Source: G963676655 sp963676655 (GTDB lineage Bacteria > Verrucomicrobiota > Lentisphaeria > Victivallales > Victivallaceae). From it: a stretch of 64,000 nucleotides of DNA. Positions 60,503-64,000 of the stretch are shown piece by piece (position 1 is the stretch's first letter; every line of letters begins with the position of its first letter). The notes beneath the pieces are model-generated. The model made no database searches. It was not told the origin of the DNA and saw nothing but the letters and a program-made list of their open reading frames with translations. The DNA lies in NCBI GenBank assembly GCA_963676655.2, contig CAXXKX010000003.1, positions 3,038,001 through 3,102,000 of the forward strand. Reading direction: 5' to 3'. The position numbers and the translations under genes were made by a program.

Positions 60503-61660
60503 ATGGACCGAAAAATAAGAATGGGTATGGTCGGTGGAGGCCCCGGAGCCTTTATCGGCGTGGTCCACCGTATGGCGGCGGCGCTTGACGGCAAAATCGA
60601 ACTGGTCTGCGGAGCGTTCAGTTCATCTCCGGAAAAATCAAGACAGACAGGAAAAGAATTGTTTCTTTCCGAAGATCGTGCTTATTCATCCTATACAGAA
60701 ATGCTTGAAAAGGAAGCGGCTCTTCCGGAAGGCGAACGCATGGATTTTGTTTCGATCGTCACCCCCAACCATATGCATTTTCCGATTGCCATGGCGGCTT
60801 TGGAAGCCGGGTTCGATATTGTCTGTGATAAACCGATGACACTGTCACTTGATGAAGCTGTCACTCTGAGAAACAAAGTTAAAGAGACCGGCAAGTTGTT
60901 TTGCCTGACCCACAACTATACCGGCTATCCAATGGTCAAGCAAGCTCGTGCAATGGTAAAACAAGGGAAACTGGGCAAAATCCTCAAAGTGATTGCCGAG
61001 TATCCTCAGGGTTGGCTGGCACAAAAGATTGAGGATAATGATCAAAAACAGGCTGCCTGGCGTACAGATCCGGCAACATCCGGCATCAGTTGCAGCATGG
61101 GAGACATTGGAAGTCACGCCGAAAACTTGGCTGAATACATAACCGGGCTGAAAATATCCGAGTTATGTGCCGATTTGACCACCTTCGTCCCGGGAAGACT
61201 GCTGGATGACGACGGCAGTGTGCTTGTGCGTTTTGATAATGGAGCGCGCGGCATCATCTATGCAAGTCAGGTATCGGTCGGCGAAGAAAATGGTCCGCAA
61301 ATCCGGGTTTACGGGACCGATGGAGCAATTGAATGGGATCAACTGGAACCCAATAGCCTCGTCTTTAAGTCAAACAATGCACCCAAACAAGTTTATCGTA
61401 CCGGCTGGAGTGGTACTGATGCTCCAGCAGCCATACATAATATTAGAATTCCTCCCGGTCATCCGGAAGGATTTCTTGAGGCTTTTGCAAATCTCTATCG
61501 CAATTTTGCTTCAGTTTTAGCCGCACGATTCGACGGGAAACCAGTTAATGAGCTTGATCTGGATTTCCCGACAGTTGACGATGGGGTTCGCGGTATGGCT
61601 TTCATTGAGACCTGTGTAGCCAGTTCCAATGCTGAAAAATGGTGCAAACTGCTACAATAA
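60503..61660 (+). CDS. Gfo/Idh/MocA-family oxidoreductase
   Basis: 385 aa from the ATG at 60503, which has a perfect AAGGAGG at 60491-60497; a longer frame from 60440 lies inside the previous gene. Rossmann motif MGMVGGGPGAFIGVVHRMAA, then IVCDKPMTLSLDEA with the family's Lys-Pro pair, and a beta-sheet domain with MGDIGSHAENLAEYITG. Probably oxidises a sugar or sugar acid with NAD(P). In the same unit as the xylose-isomerase-like and PfkB genes. Confidence 0.88.
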   Translation: MDRKIRMGMVGGGPGAFIGVVHRMAAALDGKIELVCGAFSSSPEKSRQTGKELFLSEDRAYSSYTEMLEKEAALPEGERMDFVSIVTPNHMHFPIAMAALEAGFDIVCDKPMTLSLDEAVTLRNKVKETGKLFCLTHNYTGYPMVKQARAMVKQGKLGKILKVIAEYPQGWLAQKIEDNDQKQAAWRTDPATSGISCSMGDIGSHAENLAEYITGLKISELCADLTTFVPGRLLDDDGSVLVRFDNGARGIIYASQVSVGEENGPQIRVYGTDGAIEWDQLEPNSLVFKSNNAPKQVYRTGWSGTDAPAAIHNIRIPPGHPEGFLEAFANLYRNFASVLAARFDGKPVNELDLDFPTVDDGVRGMAFIETCVASSNAEKWCKLLQ

Positions 61661-61671
61661 AAGGAACATTA

Positions 61672-62538
61672 ATGAAAAAACTAATCGTTGGGATTGGCGA
61701 ACAATTCTATGATATTTTACCGGAGAGACAGAGTTCCGGCGGGGGTGTCATGAATATCGTTTATCATGCCGCGATGCAGGGGGCGGAGGCGTATTTAGTC
61801 AGCGCGGAGGAAAGCAATATAGAATGTTTTGAGCTGCGTGAAGAATTATCTCGCACTGGACGCTCCGATAAATATTTTTCACCCGCACCGGAGCTGCCTA
61901 CCGGAACAGTGGCGGCCGAGCCGGCCGAAGCCATGCCTTGCCACAGTATGCATGTGCCCACAACGGGACTTAAAATACTCCTATCAAAAGCAGATGCGAT
62001 TTGTTTTGGTATGTTGTCGTATAGTAACGAGGGTGCCGCTTCAAACATCATAAAAATGCTGGAAGATGTTCCGGAAAAATGTTTGAAAGTTTTGGATTTG
62101 AACATGAATGGTGTTTTTTGCAGTCAAACCGCCATTCAAAATTATCTGCGTTTGTGCAATATTCTCAAACTCGATGACGAAGCGTTGCATTTGCTTACCG
62201 GGTTTCAAGCTCATAAATCCGTTCTGAAAATATTGGCTGAACGTTATAATATCGACAATATCATTCTTACCCGGAAATCCGAAGAAGGTATATTTTATGA
62301 CGGGACTAGCATTTTTGCGATCCCGGCATTAAGTTACAACGATAAAGAAAATGATGGTGGTTGCAGTGATGCGTTTACCGCGGCGTTCGTGATGGCGTTA
62401 TTGGGTGACATGTGTCCTGCGGATGCCGTGCTTCACGCCGCCAGGGTAGCGACGAGGGATGTGAGTTCATATGAAATGGTCACATCTGAAAATCCCCCTG
62501 GAGTGCAGGATGACTTGGGGATAATAATGAATTCTTAG
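61672..62538 (+). CDS. PfkB/ribokinase-family sugar kinase
   Basis: 288 aa from the ATG at 61672 (AAAAGGAAC upstream). Conserved parts: SSGGGVMNIVYHAAMQGAEAY near the N-terminus and the ATP-site tail GGCSDAFTAAFVMALLGD, where the catalytic Asp of the usual 'GAGDxF' is kept as GCSDAF. The N-terminal GIGEQFYDILPE resembles fructokinase-like openings. It is the last gene of the isomerase - oxidoreductase - kinase run. 47 bases of its 3' part also occur at 902-948. Confidence 0.82.
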   Translation: MKKLIVGIGEQFYDILPERQSSGGGVMNIVYHAAMQGAEAYLVSAEESNIECFELREELSRTGRSDKYFSPAPELPTGTVAAEPAEAMPCHSMHVPTTGLKILLSKADAICFGMLSYSNEGAASNIIKMLEDVPEKCLKVLDLNMNGVFCSQTAIQNYLRLCNILKLDDEALHLLTGFQAHKSVLKILAERYNIDNIILTRKSEEGIFYDGTSIFAIPALSYNDKENDGGCSDAFTAAFVMALLGDMCPADAVLHAARVATRDVSSYEMVTSENPPGVQDDLGIIMNS

Positions 62539-62588
62539 AATATACGGATTTAACGTAGTTTTTTTAATGAGATGCATCGAGGCGGATC

Positions 62589-62747
62589 ATGAAAGAAGAT
62601 AAAGCTGAGAAAAGGTTTATTTCATACGAGTGGGAACAGGAATTATGCGAAAAAAAACATTTCCGGAAAAGAGTGTTGATTTTCTTATCCGGAATAATAT
62701 TGATGGTGTTGCTTGTATTGGCGGCAATCTTATACTTTAAAAGTTAA
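62589..62747 (+). CDS. 52-aa single-span membrane protein
   Basis: GAGG lies seven bases before the ATG. The product is MKEDKAEKRFISYEWEQELC then a basic stretch (EKKHFRKR) and one hydrophobic helix (VLIFLSGIILMVLLVLAAIL) near the C-terminus. No family recognised. The charge pattern predicts a cytoplasmic N-terminus. It lies between the kinase and the repeat protein, with no clear partner. Confidence 0.5.
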   Translation: MKEDKAEKRFISYEWEQELCEKKHFRKRVLIFLSGIILMVLLVLAAILYFKS

Positions 62748-62801
62748 ACGAAAACAAGTCGCAGGCTAGATGCGGCATAATATAATTTGAGGAAATAAAT
62801 A

Positions 62802-63431
62802 ATGTTTAAGCAAATCTGGCAACCGGAGATGATCATCGAACATATCCTGGCCCGTCATGGGAAGGAACGTTTGAACTCGCATTATTACGCCACAACCTAT
62901 CCGGACGTTTATGCGGCAGCGGAACGGTTGTTCGGTTCCTGGAAGGATGCCATCGAGGCGGCCGGACTGGATTATTCTAAGATTCGCAGGTATCGTACAT
63001 GGAGTCGTCAGGAGGTGCTTACCGAAATACGTGCGGCGTATGAACTTGGGCATTCGGTAAATTCCAGTACCATGCAAAAAAATAACAAGCCGCTCTATAT
63101 GGCGGCGATCAGACGTTTCGGGAACTGGAGCAATGCGGTTGTTGCCGCAGGGATAGATTATCCGTCTGTTCGTAAACGCCGTTTAATGACTCGTTCACAC
63201 ATCAAACGTAAAATCTTTGATTTATACCGTAAAGGCGAGAATCTATCCTACACGCACATGCGGAAAAACCACCAGTACCTTCTGGCTGTGGGAATGAGAA
63301 AACTTGGCGGCGGCAGTTGGGCTGCCGTCAGAGTCGAGTGCGGTATTCTGACCAATTACCGGAGATCGCCGGAAAAACGTCAGGAGCAGGCTAATGAGGG
63401 ACAGTATGACCGACAGCAATATACCGCCTAA
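62802..63431 (+). CDS. Protein of homing-endonuclease-associated repeats (HNH_repeat-like), no nuclease domain
   Basis: 209 aa of three repeats of about 55 residues: LFGSWKDAIEAAGLDYSKIR (end of repeat 1), RFGNWSNAVVAAGIDYPSVR (repeat 2) and a more divergent LGGGSWAAVRVECGI (repeat 3). Each has the helix / 'GxW..A...AG' pattern of DNA-binding repeats found beside homing endonucleases. There is no HNH or GIY-YIG motif in the protein. Basic throughout, likely DNA-binding. Weak ribosome site (GAGG about 10 bases before). Confidence 0.65.
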   Translation: MFKQIWQPEMIIEHILARHGKERLNSHYYATTYPDVYAAAERLFGSWKDAIEAAGLDYSKIRRYRTWSRQEVLTEIRAAYELGHSVNSSTMQKNNKPLYMAAIRRFGNWSNAVVAAGIDYPSVRKRRLMTRSHIKRKIFDLYRKGENLSYTHMRKNHQYLLAVGMRKLGGGSWAAVRVECGILTNYRRSPEKRQEQANEGQYDRQQYTA

Positions 63432-63815
63432 GCCAAGCGGATTAATGAAAAAGGAAGGAGTCCGAGGCAATGGAACAAATCACTGAGGTGAAATTTATGT
63501 AGAAAAAAGTTTCGTAAATAATTGATAATACTGACCGTATGGCTTTGATTTTGGAGCTGGATGGTAAGTGTTTTTGTTTTTTCGGGGTGGAGTTAGCAAT
63601 CATGGTAGGTTGTCAAGTAAGACGTATTCACTGGCAGTGTTTTCCGCTTTAAAGTGAATGCGTTTTTTTTATTTTAACTTGGAAACAATATCCATGAGTA
63701 ATTACAAAAAATGTCCCGGAAAGAAGAAGGAGGATTAATTGTAAGATTTTGAGACCAGGAACCATAATATTTGTCGTATGTATGCCATAAAGCAGGGTGA
63801 TACTGCGACATCATA
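63432..63815. other. Intergenic region, no supportable gene
   Basis: Contains only short frames without good ribosome sites, apart from AAGGAAGGAG around 63454-63463 before a 10-codon frame (MEQITEVKFM). An AAGGAGG occurs near 63728-63734 with no convincing start after it. I see no RNA gene or strong hairpin. Confidence 0.4.
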
Positions 63816-64000
63816 GTGAACTTTGATACGATGAAGATTTACCATTTGCACCGGTTTTCCAAACCGGAATTTATGCGTCAGCTCGAAGAAAAACTTCTGC
63901 TGGAGTTTTTACATCGCTTTGCCGAACTTAAGTATAAAACAAGGTCGGACGGCTCTATTGACCACAAGGATTTATGTCGGCAATTGTCTTCTCCTGAAGC
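63816..64000 (+). CDS. 5' end of an unidentified gene, cut by the window edge
   Basis: Open to the end of the window from GTG 63816 or ATG 63831. The N-terminus reads MKIYHLHRFSKPEFMRQLEE KLLLEFLHRFAELK, helical and amphipathic. No family recognised and no strong ribosome site for either start. Confidence 0.45.
   Translation, partial: MNFDTMKIYHLHRFSKPEFMRQLEEKLLLEFLHRFAELKYKTRSDGSIDHKDLCRQLSSPE

Noticed and set aside
63540..63653. A 37-codon frame (MALILELDGKCFCFFGVEL...)
   Set aside because: No ribosome site and no similarity to known proteins; probably chance.
1..64000. CRISPR arrays, tRNA or rRNA genes
   Set aside because: No regularly spaced direct repeats of CRISPR size and no cloverleaf or rRNA signature were seen on reading; a covariance-model search would settle tRNAs.

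Overview
The window looks like a chromosome segment of a polysaccharide-degrading Lentisphaerota (Victivallales-like) bacterium. The grounds are family content, not a database match: pseudopilins with the FTLIELLVVIAIIAILASM prepilin motif beside glycoside hydrolase genes, several uroporphyrinogen-decarboxylase-fold (URO-D) and MttB-type methyltransferase genes, sulfatases, many glycosidases without SusC/SusD, LacI-type regulators, and a heavy insertion-sequence load. I see no rRNA, tRNA or CRISPR array.

Left part (1-9.65 kb): a decayed IS630-family transposase is joined to the 3' end of a sugar-kinase (PfkB) gene, followed by an intact IS982-type element. Then comes an AT-rich three-gene block (2352-9643). 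It encodes a 637-aa protein with an HD-phosphohydrolase-like region and a zinc-ribbon-like cluster, a ~190-aa unknown protein, and a 1041-aa protein with an HExxH metallopeptidase-like motif. The third gene is split by an IS1380-family element with a 5-bp target duplication; removing it restores one uninterrupted frame. I do not recognise this block as a named system. It is my best candidate for an undescribed, conflict-type locus, here probably inactivated.

A LacI-controlled operon (DegT aminotransferase, MttB-family methyltransferase, fucose/arabinose-isomerase-like protein) lies at 9.7-14.8 kb. lacI, degT and the first third of mttB recur in inverted orientation at 56.3-59.4 kb. The two arms are both 3133 bp once an IS66-family element with an 8-bp target duplication is removed from the left arm, and the right arm keeps the empty site. 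In the right arm the mttB fragment is followed by a xylose-isomerase-like / Gfo-Idh / PfkB sugar-catabolic set. The arms flank about 39 kb that homologous recombination could invert.

Between the arms are carbohydrate-utilisation clusters. (a) 17.2-29.9 kb, plus strand: URO-D protein, pseudopilin, GH42-like galactosidase, two tandem GH84-like secreted enzymes, and a heparinase II/III-like lyase with three N-terminal binding repeats; a wrecked sulfatase follows. (b) 30.6-39.3 kb, minus strand: LacI, GH29 fucosidase, URO-D protein, a pseudopilin remnant, a 1346-aa secreted multidomain glycosidase, and a second intact pseudopilin. (c) 39.5-46.2 kb, minus: MDR dehydrogenase, Gfo/Idh oxidoreductase, sodium:solute symporter, DUF4838 protein. 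(d) 46.3-50.2 kb, minus: secreted beta-helix/LamG protein, then a DDE-type IS. (e) 51.7-56.1 kb, minus: sulfatase, GH2 glycosidase, alpha/alpha-toroid protein, none with a signal peptide. Together these suggest uptake and stepwise breakdown of fucosylated, sulfated and amino-sugar-containing glycans. The right end holds a 52-aa membrane protein, a protein of homing-endonuclease-associated repeats, and the start of an unidentified gene.
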